This document shows positions 27,416-33,691 of a stretch of 50,660 nt of DNA, in pieces. This DNA is from GCA-2746235 sp049609225 (GTDB taxonomy: Bacteria; Planctomycetota; UBA1135), in contig JBMYYH010000008.1 in NCBI GenBank assembly GCA_049609225.1, positions 1-50,660 on the forward strand, in the 5' to 3' direction. Below the pieces are notes generated by a model that saw nothing but the letters and a program-made list of their open reading frames with translations, had not been told where the DNA came from and ran no database searches. The stretch's first letter is position 1; each line of letters opens with the position of its first letter. Both the position numbers and the translations under genes were made by a program.

Positions 27416-27970
27416 ATGTACTCGGATTCATCTCACCTAACGGCTCTTGCTCAAGCGGAGGCCCTAGCCTCTCCTGTGCGCCAAACCATTTGGCAATTGA
27501 TTTCCATTCTCCAACCCGTCGCCCCTCGGGAGTTACAGGATCGGATGGGGCTAGAACGACATGCGCTCTACTACCATCTGCGCCTTTTAGAGGAATGTGA
27601 GTTGGTGACCAAGTCCGTGGAGGACGGCGGCACGACCAGTTACACCACCAAGACTGAAGCCATCATCTTTGGACAACAGGACTCGCCCGAATGGCGCGAA
27701 ATGCGCAGCAAAATCGCTCTGACCTCCTTGCGGCGTTTGACCACGCGATTGGATGGTGCCTTGCGCGAAGACGACCCAACGGATGGTCCAAGGCGACACT
27801 TCAGCGGGTTCCTCACTCTCTTCCTCAACGACGAAGGGCGTCAGTTATTGCGTGACCGCCTCAATCAACTTTGGGAGGATCTGGTAGCCATGCAGCATGC
27901 GCCGAAGAAGGACGAGAAGCCTTACTTCCTTGGCTTTGGATTCGCGCCGGAATCCTATGGGCATGATTAG
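27416..27970 (+). CDS. Winged-helix (ArsR-like) transcriptional regulator
   Basis: The 184-residue protein has an ArsR/GntR-like winged helix at about 12-75: ASPVRQTIWQLI, then VAPRELQDRMG, then the recognition helix RHALYYHLRLLEECELV and a wing (GGTTSYTTKT). The rest is helical and would serve dimerisation or ligand binding. No Cys/His metal site is seen in the expected alpha-3 or alpha-5 helices, so metal sensing is not supported. It is alone between C2 (plus strand) and a convergent aldo/keto reductase. An imperfect palindrome upstream may be its own operator. Whether it controls the paralogue genes is unknown. Confidence 0.75.
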   Translation: MYSDSSHLTALAQAEALASPVRQTIWQLISILQPVAPRELQDRMGLERHALYYHLRLLEECELVTKSVEDGGTTSYTTKTEAIIFGQQDSPEWREMRSKIALTSLRRLTTRLDGALREDDPTDGPRRHFSGFLTLFLNDEGRQLLRDRLNQLWEDLVAMQHAPKKDEKPYFLGFGFAPESYGHD

Positions 27971-28029
27971 TCTGACCTTGCTGCCCATTAGAGCGAGAGG
28001 ATCGAGCCAGTAACCATACGACTGAAGCC

Positions 28030-29004
28030 TTAGCCTTCCATGAGGGCAATCAGCTTCGCACGCGCAGGGGCATCCAGATCTGAACCCAACCCGGCAGCCA
28101 TGTTGTCATCCAGATGATGAGGCTTACTGGTTGCGGGAATCGGCAGGGTGACGGCATCATGCCCCAGCACGAACTTCAAGAATAGTTGTGCCCAGGAGGA
28201 TGCCCCATAGTCCGCGGCCCACGCCGGAACTTCCATTCCCTTCACCGCACCAAACAGGCGGCCGCTGCGAAAGGGCTGCATCACCAGCGCGGCAACCCCA
28301 TGCTCGATGCATGCGGGCAGCACTCGATCCTCTACCCTACGATCCGTCACAGAGTAGGGAATCTGGATGAAATCGATCACTCCGCCTGCCACAAGCTCCT
28401 CGACCTTTTTCATATCCCGCATCTCCGTGATGCCGACGTAACGAAGGCGCCCGGATGCCCGCCAATCCTTCAAGGTATCGAGTTGCACGTCGAGGCCAAC
28501 GAGGTTGTGCACCTGCATCAGGTCAAATCGCGTCGTGCCCATGAGGCGCTCACTTTCCGTCATCTGCTCCACGCCCGCCTGCTTACCTTTATCCGTCCAA
28601 ACCTTCGTTGCGTAGAAGAGGTCGTCACGCCCGACCTTACGGCAGAGTGCCCCCACCATGGCTTCGGCCCGCCCGTACATCGGCGAAGAATCCACCAAGC
28701 TTCCGCCCCACTCCAAGAAGCTGCGCATGACGGCGGTCAGAGTCTCAGGGGCTTGCTTCGGGTCGGCATCGAAGGTGCGCGCCGTGCCCAGCCCAATGAC
28801 CGAAAGGAGTTCCCCCGTGCGCGGAATGCGTAGGCGACGGATGGCAGTGCGGGTGACACCATCTTGAGGAGCCAGGCCGTCCGGCAAGTGCGATGCACTG
28901 GCCTTGGGAGCTAAAGGGAACAAGGCTCCAGTTGCAGCAAGACCAGCCGTCTGAGCTAGAAAACGTCGCCTGGATCGAGTGTTTTTGCGCTCTGACTTCT
29001 CCAT
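28030..29004 (-). CDS. Tat-exported aldo/keto reductase
   Basis: The 324-residue protein begins with a twin-arginine signal (SRRRFLAQTAG at 11-21, then a weakly hydrophobic stretch and ASA near 36-38). It should fold in the cytoplasm with its cofactor before export. The mature part is an aldo/keto reductase barrel: the active-site Asp and Tyr lie in SLVDSSPMYGRAE, the Lys in ATKVW and the His in MQVHN, completing the catalytic tetrad. It should use NADPH to reduce a carbonyl substrate, but how it obtains cofactor after export is unclear. It converges on the winged-helix regulator. A TAGACT hexamer sits exactly six bases before its ATG. Confidence 0.9.
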   Translation of the reverse strand: MEKSERKNTRSRRRFLAQTAGLAATGALFPLAPKASASHLPDGLAPQDGVTRTAIRRLRIPRTGELLSVIGLGTARTFDADPKQAPETLTAVMRSFLEWGGSLVDSSPMYGRAEAMVGALCRKVGRDDLFYATKVWTDKGKQAGVEQMTESERLMGTTRFDLMQVHNLVGLDVQLDTLKDWRASGRLRYVGITEMRDMKKVEELVAGGVIDFIQIPYSVTDRRVEDRVLPACIEHGVAALVMQPFRSGRLFGAVKGMEVPAWAADYGASSWAQLFLKFVLGHDAVTLPIPATSKPHHLDDNMAAGLGSDLDAPARAKLIALMEG

Positions 29005-29010
29005 GGCACG

Positions 29011-29016
29011 AGTCTA
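29011..29016 (-). promoter_or_regulatory. -10-like TAGACT with leaderless spacing ahead of the aldo/keto reductase
   Basis: On the minus strand TAGACT is followed by six bases (CGTGCC) and the ATG at 29004. Transcription beginning 6-7 bases after the hexamer would start at the A of the ATG. Confidence 0.5.
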
Positions 29017-29060
29017 GCAGGGTGAGGGTAAAGCATAAATTTCGAATCTATTCAAAACCA

Positions 29061-29569
29061 ATGGATATTACCAGGATGCGGAAAGTCGCAACGTCGCTCG
29101 TTCTCGCTATCACCTTACTTTCACGAGTATCTATATTCCTTGGTATGGGCCTTACCTCGGTGACCTGGATTGGACGATCGAGATCGATCAAATCGAGGGG
29201 ACCATGGCGCAGAGTTGGCATGGCCTCGGCGTCGCTGTGATGCTGCGCCTCAGCAACGACCTGTCGCTAACGCAGCCTGCTATTGTCAACACAGCTACCA
29301 GTAGCTACCACATTGAAGCGGGCAGTCACACCGGCACCATGCTTTCAGGTTCGATCATGCCAGAACCCGGCCTTGGCATGAGTTTGAGCGGCACCTGCCC
29401 CAGCCTTTCTTTCGACATTGTCGACGCGACGCCGAGTCGTTCCGTTGCTCTACTTTATGCAAATAGCGCCGGCAACTTCATCATCCCGACGGGCGTGTGC
29501 GGCTCAATCTATGTGCAGGCGCTTGACGTCACTAGTTGCGAGACAAGCACGGTCTTGCTGCTGCCTTAA
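29061..29569 (+). pseudogene. Apparently frameshifted small exported protein with a C-terminal module
   Basis: One frame from the ATG at 29061 (or 29076) gives a good signal peptide (MRKVATSLVLAITLLS) but ends at 29240 in unconvincing sequence. Another frame, open from 29039 to 29569, has no start before 29204. From about 29117 it reads as plausible mature protein (TSIYIPWYGPYLGDLDWTI) and ends with a module resembling those of the exported proteins at 41747 and 43711 (DATPSRSVALLYAN, TGVCGSI). Joining the two needs a one-base reading change near 29105-29125. This fits a pseudogene, a sequencing error or, least likely, programmed frameshifting. The joined product would be about 165-170 residues. 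Confidence 0.55.
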
Positions 29570-29579
29570 GGCTAAAGGC

Positions 29580-30239
29580 CTAAGCCTCGGCTCCGATCCG
29601 CTCCGCCAACACCAGGCGGTGCCCGGAGCCGACCACGAACAGCATCGGATCCTCGTGGATTTTGAAGCCGGCCTCCTTAGCCATGGCAGCTACCTGCGTG
29701 CGACGCAGTGTGTTCTTCGGCAGCTTCTTCGACAGGCCAACCGCAGTGCGGGCCTTCCGAATCACGTTCTTCAGCGAAGCGCTATCGAAGTAGCTGAAGA
29801 TGACCCAGCGTTTCGAAACGCGGAACAACTCTTCCAGGTGTTCGCGCCGTACCGTCGGGTCGGAGAGGTGGTGATTGAGGCGCATCGAGAAAACCAGCTC
29901 GACGGCACCATCACTCAAGGCGATGCGATGGCCGAAGCAACGCATGCGGCCGAGTAGTTCCGCCTGCGGGAAGACCTCTGCGACCTTCTTGACCATGCTG
30001 CCGCTGTAGTCCGCCTCCAACACCTTCGCCCCTTTGGAGCTCAGATACGGCATGTAACGACCCCAACCACACGGCAGGTCCAGCGCCGTGGTGACCGAGC
30101 CGATGCGATCGAAGTAACGATCCAGCAATTTGCGCTCGCGCTTATCGCTCAGCTTGCGGTGGAACTTCCGGTACTCATCGAGGTATTCCTCGGCACCTTC
30201 AGCTGCGTGGTATTCGGCTAGACGTTCGGGAAGGGTCAT
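29580..30239 (-). CDS. SAM-dependent methyltransferase
   Basis: The 219-residue protein has the class I methyltransferase motif I as ALDLPCGWGRYMPYL (about 52-66), an acidic strand-2 end (VLEADYS) and motif IV-like LVFSMRLNHHLSD. The methyl acceptor cannot be told from sequence. The frame continues upstream into the kinase-like gene, but MTLPERLAEYH at 30239 starts 13 bases after that gene's stop and is the sensible start. The two form a minus-strand pair, so they may act on the same envelope molecule, such as a lipid-linked saccharide. This is inference from context only. Confidence 0.85.
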   Translation of the reverse strand: MTLPERLAEYHAAEGAEEYLDEYRKFHRKLSDKRERKLLDRYFDRIGSVTTALDLPCGWGRYMPYLSSKGAKVLEADYSGSMVKKVAEVFPQAELLGRMRCFGHRIALSDGAVELVFSMRLNHHLSDPTVRREHLEELFRVSKRWVIFSYFDSASLKNVIRKARTAVGLSKKLPKNTLRRTQVAAMAKEAGFKIHEDPMLFVVGSGHRLVLAERIGAEA

Positions 30240-30252
30240 CAGGGAGGGGGCT

Positions 30253-31071
30253 TCAGGGGCGGTGTCCGCTCCAGATAGCGCCAAGATAATACGCGATACG
30301 ACGCAGCTTCTGGCCCCATCGACCACGGGAACCGGGGTGGTAGCCCTGGAGGACGTCGGCCGGGGTTGCGGTGGGATGGGTCGATTCCGGCGGGTCAGCC
30401 CGATAGCCATCCATGACGGCCTGGATCTGATCCGCCTGGAAGACGGAATGAGTGCCGCAGAGGTCTTCCAGGTCGACGGCGCGGATGCGGTCTGCCACGG
30501 CTTGCGGCCAGCGGCAGGTATAGGGCGCGTCGATCATGTGCAGGGTTGGACCCGATGCGTTGCTGCGCACCATGAAGTTCTTGGCTTGCATGCGGAAATG
30601 GCCGAAACCTTTTTCATGCAGGCTGCGGGCGATGGCGCCGAGACTGCGACACAAGCGGAGCGCCGTTTCTGGATCCGGATGCGCGCGCAACCAATCGGGT
30701 AGCGGCTGCACGGCACCGAGCCCGAGGGTGACGAGCACCGAGTATTCCAAGATGGGGCCGCGTCGGAGTTCGCCGAACCATTGAGGTTGGGCAACCGGCA
30801 GCTCCGCCAGATCCATCGCCAACAAGGCCCTGTATTCGCGCAGTGCGCGACTGCGCGCGGCGCCACTGAAAAGGCGTCGGCTCGGGGGGATGCGATACTC
30901 CTTGTAGAAGTGGGTGCATCCATTCGCTTCTTGCGCCGACCAGATCCGCGTTTCCGCTTCGGCCTTGAGAGGTTCTTCTTCGGCGCGCGAAGTGCGATAG
31001 CGCTCTTCCAAGACGGCGGCCTCCCCGATGGCATGCTGCGGGTGCGTCTCGAGAAGGGTCAGGGAAGGCAT
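30253..31071 (-). CDS. Lipopolysaccharide-kinase-like (InaA/Kdo kinase family) protein lacking the catalytic Asp
   Basis: The 272-residue protein follows the small-kinase fold of the LPS kinase/InaA group. K57 (FYKEY) is a candidate ATP-binding lysine, E79 (LREYRALL) the helix-C partner, and H158-F-R-M-Q-A-K-N165 occupies the HRDLKxxN catalytic loop. D181 (MIDAP) stands where the metal-binding Asp is expected. The catalytic-loop Asp is replaced by R160 while K57, E79, N165 and D181 remain. It could be a pseudokinase or an atypical enzyme; some InaA relatives also diverge here. It heads an operon with a methyltransferase. A TATCGT hexamer lies 8 bases before the ATG. Confidence 0.7.
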   Translation of the reverse strand: MPSLTLLETHPQHAIGEAAVLEERYRTSRAEEEPLKAEAETRIWSAQEANGCTHFYKEYRIPPSRRLFSGAARSRALREYRALLAMDLAELPVAQPQWFGELRRGPILEYSVLVTLGLGAVQPLPDWLRAHPDPETALRLCRSLGAIARSLHEKGFGHFRMQAKNFMVRSNASGPTLHMIDAPYTCRWPQAVADRIRAVDLEDLCGTHSVFQADQIQAVMDGYRADPPESTHPTATPADVLQGYHPGSRGRWGQKLRRIAYYLGAIWSGHRP

Positions 31072-31079
31072 GGCATCAA

Positions 31080-31085
31080 ACGATA
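31080..31085 (-). promoter_or_regulatory. -10-like TATCGT ahead of the kinase-like gene
   Basis: On the minus strand TATCGT is 8 bases from the ATG at 31071, within a 49-bp divergent intergenic region that holds a second hexamer for the plus-strand gene. Confidence 0.35.
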
Positions 31086-31108
31086 CCGTTGCGATGGCAT
31101 TGGGCGGC

Positions 31109-31114
31109 TATCGT
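31109..31114 (+). promoter_or_regulatory. -10-like TATCGT with leaderless spacing ahead of the lipocalin-like gene
   Basis: TATCGT is followed by six bases (AGGGAC) and the ATG at 31121. The purines could also serve as a very close ribosome-binding site. Confidence 0.4.
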
Positions 31115-31120
31115 AGGGAC

Positions 31121-32161
31121 ATGCTCAGTCTTTGCATCGCCGCGCCCTTGCTTCTCCAAGTCACAGCACCCGACCCCAGCTTGGCCACCAGCACCGGCGA
31201 TCCGAGCTATGACTTCGATTTCTGGATCGGTGCGTGGTCGGTGCAGAATCGACATCTTCAACCCGATGGCAGTTGGGTCGACGGCACCAAGACCCGCGCC
31301 CGCATCTCGCCGGTCTTGGATGGAGCTGCCTTGTTGGAGCAATGGGCGGGTCCGTTCAACGGGACCTTCATGAATGGATTCAGCCTGCGCAGTTATGCGC
31401 CAGAAGATGGGAAATGGACCATCCTGTTGTTTTGGACCACCGACGGCAATGCGAGTTTCGGCACGATGTCAGGTACCTTCCGCCATGGACGAGGGTTGTT
31501 CGAAAGTCGGTGGACCGATGCTGCGGGGGCGTCGCAGGCATTGCGTTACACCTTCAGTGATGCCTTGGCGCAAACCGTGCGTTGGGATAGCGCGCGGTCG
31601 TCGGATGGCGGCGTGAACTGGAAGACCGATTGGATCATGGAGTTCGCCCGTACGGCGCCGGCGAGTCAAACCAAGGAAGCACAGTTGTTCACGCAACCTT
31701 GGAATGCTGGCGCCTTGAGCCCGTATGTGGAGACGCGTGCCTTGGATTGGATGCGTGGTTCCTGGGAGGGCGAGGAGCGTCGCGAGGATGTCGAACCGCG
31801 TCGGGTGAAGTTGGATGCGACGTTGATGGCGAAGGATTGCCTGCTGTTCACGAGCGTCGGAACCTGGAATCCGAACACGGAGGACTGGGATAAGGAAGTG
31901 CGGATCGGCGGTTACGTCGCGCAGAACCAACGCTGGGAGCAATGGGGTGCCAGCGAAGAGGATCGGAAGTTACGCGGGAGCGTCGGCGCTGAGACGGAAA
32001 CGGGCTTCGTGTTCACGCGGACGGGCAAGGGTGGCGTGGTGGTTCGGGAATACGTCGAACGGATGAGCCACGATTTGATGCGATGGAAGCGCACCGTGCA
32101 GGAAGGCGAGGGCGAGGAACGCACCTTGGTGGTGCGGGAGTTCGCGCGGACGTCGGGGTGA
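31121..32161 (+). CDS. Exported lipocalin-like protein (DUF1579-type, two similar halves)
   Basis: The 346-residue product begins MLSLCIAAPLLLQVTAPDP, a short signal peptide. The motif YDFDFWIGAWSV (about 30-41) is typical of DUF1579/nitrobindin-like small beta barrels. A second related block, LDWMRGSWEGEERRED near 207, suggests two barrels in tandem. Such domains bind small hydrophobic ligands or heme, but no ligand residue can be pointed to here. An in-frame start at 31028 exists, but it overlaps the divergent gene and adds no conserved sequence, so 31121 was chosen. It is monocistronic and divergent from the kinase-like gene. Confidence 0.7.
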   Translation: MLSLCIAAPLLLQVTAPDPSLATSTGDPSYDFDFWIGAWSVQNRHLQPDGSWVDGTKTRARISPVLDGAALLEQWAGPFNGTFMNGFSLRSYAPEDGKWTILLFWTTDGNASFGTMSGTFRHGRGLFESRWTDAAGASQALRYTFSDALAQTVRWDSARSSDGGVNWKTDWIMEFARTAPASQTKEAQLFTQPWNAGALSPYVETRALDWMRGSWEGEERREDVEPRRVKLDATLMAKDCLLFTSVGTWNPNTEDWDKEVRIGGYVAQNQRWEQWGASEEDRKLRGSVGAETETGFVFTRTGKGGVVVREYVERMSHDLMRWKRTVQEGEGEERTLVVREFARTSG

Positions 32162-32203
32162 AGCTTCAGGAGGGTGGATGGGCACCCCCAGATAGGCACA
32201 AGG

Positions 32204-32467
32204 CTAGGGCGTGGACTCGGGGTCTGGGGAGGCGTCGGGAGGCTCATGGCCTGGAGGTTCCGAATCAGGAGCTGCCGCGCCGGGCAATTCCGCATCAAGA
32301 ACCTGCTCCTCCCCTTCCTTCAGACGCCCGGCATCCAACAAAGCGCGACGGAGAATCATCTCCGTCTGCGCATTGAGACTGCGGAAGTCGTCGTCCGCCC
32401 AACGCCGGAGGGCGTCGTGAAGCTTGGGATCGACCCGCAGCAGGAAGCTTTTGCGTGGTTTCGCCAT
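32204..32467 (-). CDS. Ribbon-helix-helix (Arc-like) DNA-binding protein
   Basis: The 87-residue protein has an Arc/MetJ-type ribbon-helix-helix at about 4-47: the beta strand KSFLLRVDP, helix A LHDALRRWADDD and helix B LNAQTEMILRRAL. A Pro/Glu/Asp-rich disordered tail follows. It lies 60 bases after the SPFH gene on the same strand without a promoter-like hexamer, so the pair is probably one operon. I recall this SPFH-plus-Arc-like pairing from other bacteria. As a dimeric repressor it is the best local candidate to bind the perfect palindrome in the SPFH promoter region. Confidence 0.85.
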   Translation of the reverse strand: MAKPRKSFLLRVDPKLHDALRRWADDDFRSLNAQTEMILRRALLDAGRLKEGEEQVLDAELPGAAAPDSEPPGHEPPDASPDPESTP

Positions 32468-32527
32468 GGGCGAGGTGGGTTTGGGCCCGCCGCGAGGGCA
32501 GGCCCGATCGAGGACTATCGGCTACCG

Positions 32528-33409
32528 CTAATAGAGGCTGCCGGTATTGACGACGGGCTGGGTCGCCTTGTCGCCGCACAGTACGACCAGTAGGTTCGAG
32601 ACCATCTGCGCCTTGCGTTCTTCATCGAGCGTGACGATGTCCTTCTCGCTGAGTTTGTCGAGCGCCATCTCGACCATGCCGACCGCACCATCGACGATGC
32701 GCGTACGAGCCGCGATGATGGCCGCTGCCTGCTGACGCTGCAACATCGCCGACGCGATCTCTTGCGCATAAGCCAAGTGACTGATGCGCGCTTCGAGCAC
32801 ATCGACGCCAGCCTTATCGAGGCGATCCTGCACTTCGATCTTCAGGCGCTCCGCGATCTCGGAAGTATGGCTGCGCAAAGCGATGTCCCCTTCCTCATGC
32901 GAGTCGTAGGGATACTGCGTGGCCATGTTGCGCAATGCAGCTTCACTCTGCACCTTGACGAAGTCTTCGTAGTCATCGACTTCGAATAATGCTTCGGCGG
33001 TATCCACCACTTTCCACACGACCACGGCACCGATCTCAATCGGGTTGCCTTCGAGGTCGTTGACCTTCAGTTTGTCGCTATCGAAGTTGCGCACGCGCAC
33101 CGAGATCTTCGCCTTGATCGCGAATGGATTGGCGAACCAAAGGCCCGGAGTATGCACCGTGCCGAGGTAACGACCGAACAAAGTCAGCGCACGTGCTTGG
33201 TTTGGGGAAACTGCGAACAGCCCACACAGGGCAAGGATGACGCCGAGGAAAAACGCGAAGGCGAGGATCGCTGCAACTCCAACGACGAGATCGTCGCGTG
33301 AGTTTGCTGCTGTGGTCATGCTGGCAATACCACCGGCAATCATCGCGGGAATGCCTGCAATCAGGACCATCAGGCCCGATTTGGCTTGGAAGGGGGTTTC
33401 CTTGATCAT
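32528..33409 (-). CDS. SPFH/band-7 (prohibitin/stomatin-like) membrane protein
   Basis: The 293-residue protein has two N-terminal transmembrane segments (about 12-32 and 42-65) and then an SPFH domain (about 65-230) with TLFGRYLGTVHTPGLWFANPF and an EALFEVDDYEDFVKVQSEAALRN-like core split across residues 130-160. A helical C-terminal coiled coil (IASAMLQRQQAAAIIAAR) follows. SPFH proteins form large membrane-associated ring or cage assemblies that organise membrane proteases or lipid domains; the partner here is unknown. It is followed by the ribbon-helix-helix gene. Its promoter region contains a TACGCT hexamer 5 bases before the ATG and a perfect palindrome. Confidence 0.92.
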   Translation of the reverse strand: MIKETPFQAKSGLMVLIAGIPAMIAGGIASMTTAANSRDDLVVGVAAILAFAFFLGVILALCGLFAVSPNQARALTLFGRYLGTVHTPGLWFANPFAIKAKISVRVRNFDSDKLKVNDLEGNPIEIGAVVVWKVVDTAEALFEVDDYEDFVKVQSEAALRNMATQYPYDSHEEGDIALRSHTSEIAERLKIEVQDRLDKAGVDVLEARISHLAYAQEIASAMLQRQQAAAIIAARTRIVDGAVGMVEMALDKLSEKDIVTLDEERKAQMVSNLLVVLCGDKATQPVVNTGSLY

Positions 33410-33414
33410 GACCT

Positions 33415-33420
33415 AGCGTA
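33415..33420 (-). promoter_or_regulatory. -10-like TACGCT ahead of the SPFH gene
   Basis: On the minus strand TACGCT is followed by five bases (AGGTC) and the ATG at 33409. The nearby palindrome covers the region where a -35 element would lie. Confidence 0.4.
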
Positions 33421-33433
33421 CGGACCAGATACC

Positions 33434-33449
33434 AAAGTGATATCACTTT
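33434..33449. promoter_or_regulatory. Perfect 16-bp palindrome, candidate operator of the SPFH-RHH operon
   Basis: AAAGTGATATCACTTT is identical to its reverse complement over all 16 bases. It lies 24 bases upstream of the SPFH start and overlaps the expected -35 zone of the TACGCT promoter. A dimeric repressor bound here would block RNA polymerase; the ribbon-helix-helix protein encoded in the same operon is the obvious candidate. The site is over 80 bp from the nearer NrdR-like box and unlike it in sequence. Confidence 0.6.
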
Positions 33450-33536
33450 TCCTAGAGAGCCTGGATTCCCCATCTTGGCCATTCAAACGAGGATTTGATT
33501 TTATTGCTCTCACTAGGCCCGGAACTTGTAGAAAAT

Positions 33537-33552
33537 GCACGACATCTAGGCC
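33537..33552. promoter_or_regulatory. NrdR-box-like site 1 upstream of nrdAB
   Basis: This 16-mer (GCACGACATCTAGGCC) matches the remembered NrdR consensus ACACWATATATWGTGT at about nine positions. It begins exactly 31 bp before the better second site. NrdR usually binds two boxes about 31-32 bp apart, that is on the same helix face. Confidence 0.5.
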
Positions 33553-33581
33553 TTGAAGAGGGGGCGAACACTACATATTGT
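33553..33581 (+). promoter_or_regulatory. Possible nrdAB promoter overlapping the second NrdR box
   Basis: TTGAAG (33553-33558) and TATTGT (33576-33581) are 17 bp apart and each match the sigma-70 consensus at four of six positions. The -10 lies within the second NrdR box, so repressor binding would occlude it. Confidence 0.4.
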
Positions 33582-33583
33582 GC
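33568..33583. promoter_or_regulatory. NrdR-box-like site 2 upstream of nrdAB
   Basis: ACACTACATATTGTGC matches ACACWATATATWGTGT at 14 of 16 positions. Its location upstream of ribonucleotide reductase genes makes an NrdR box very likely. NrdR, an ATP/dATP-sensing zinc repressor, is not encoded in the window. Confidence 0.75.
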
Positions 33584-33691
33584 TTTCTGAAGGAATCACC
33601 GCGGCCCCCACCGTCGTCCCCCTTGGTTTTTCCCCTAAGTCGCTAACAAACCACCACTTACACACGGACACGCTCCCAGAACCTGCCCAGA

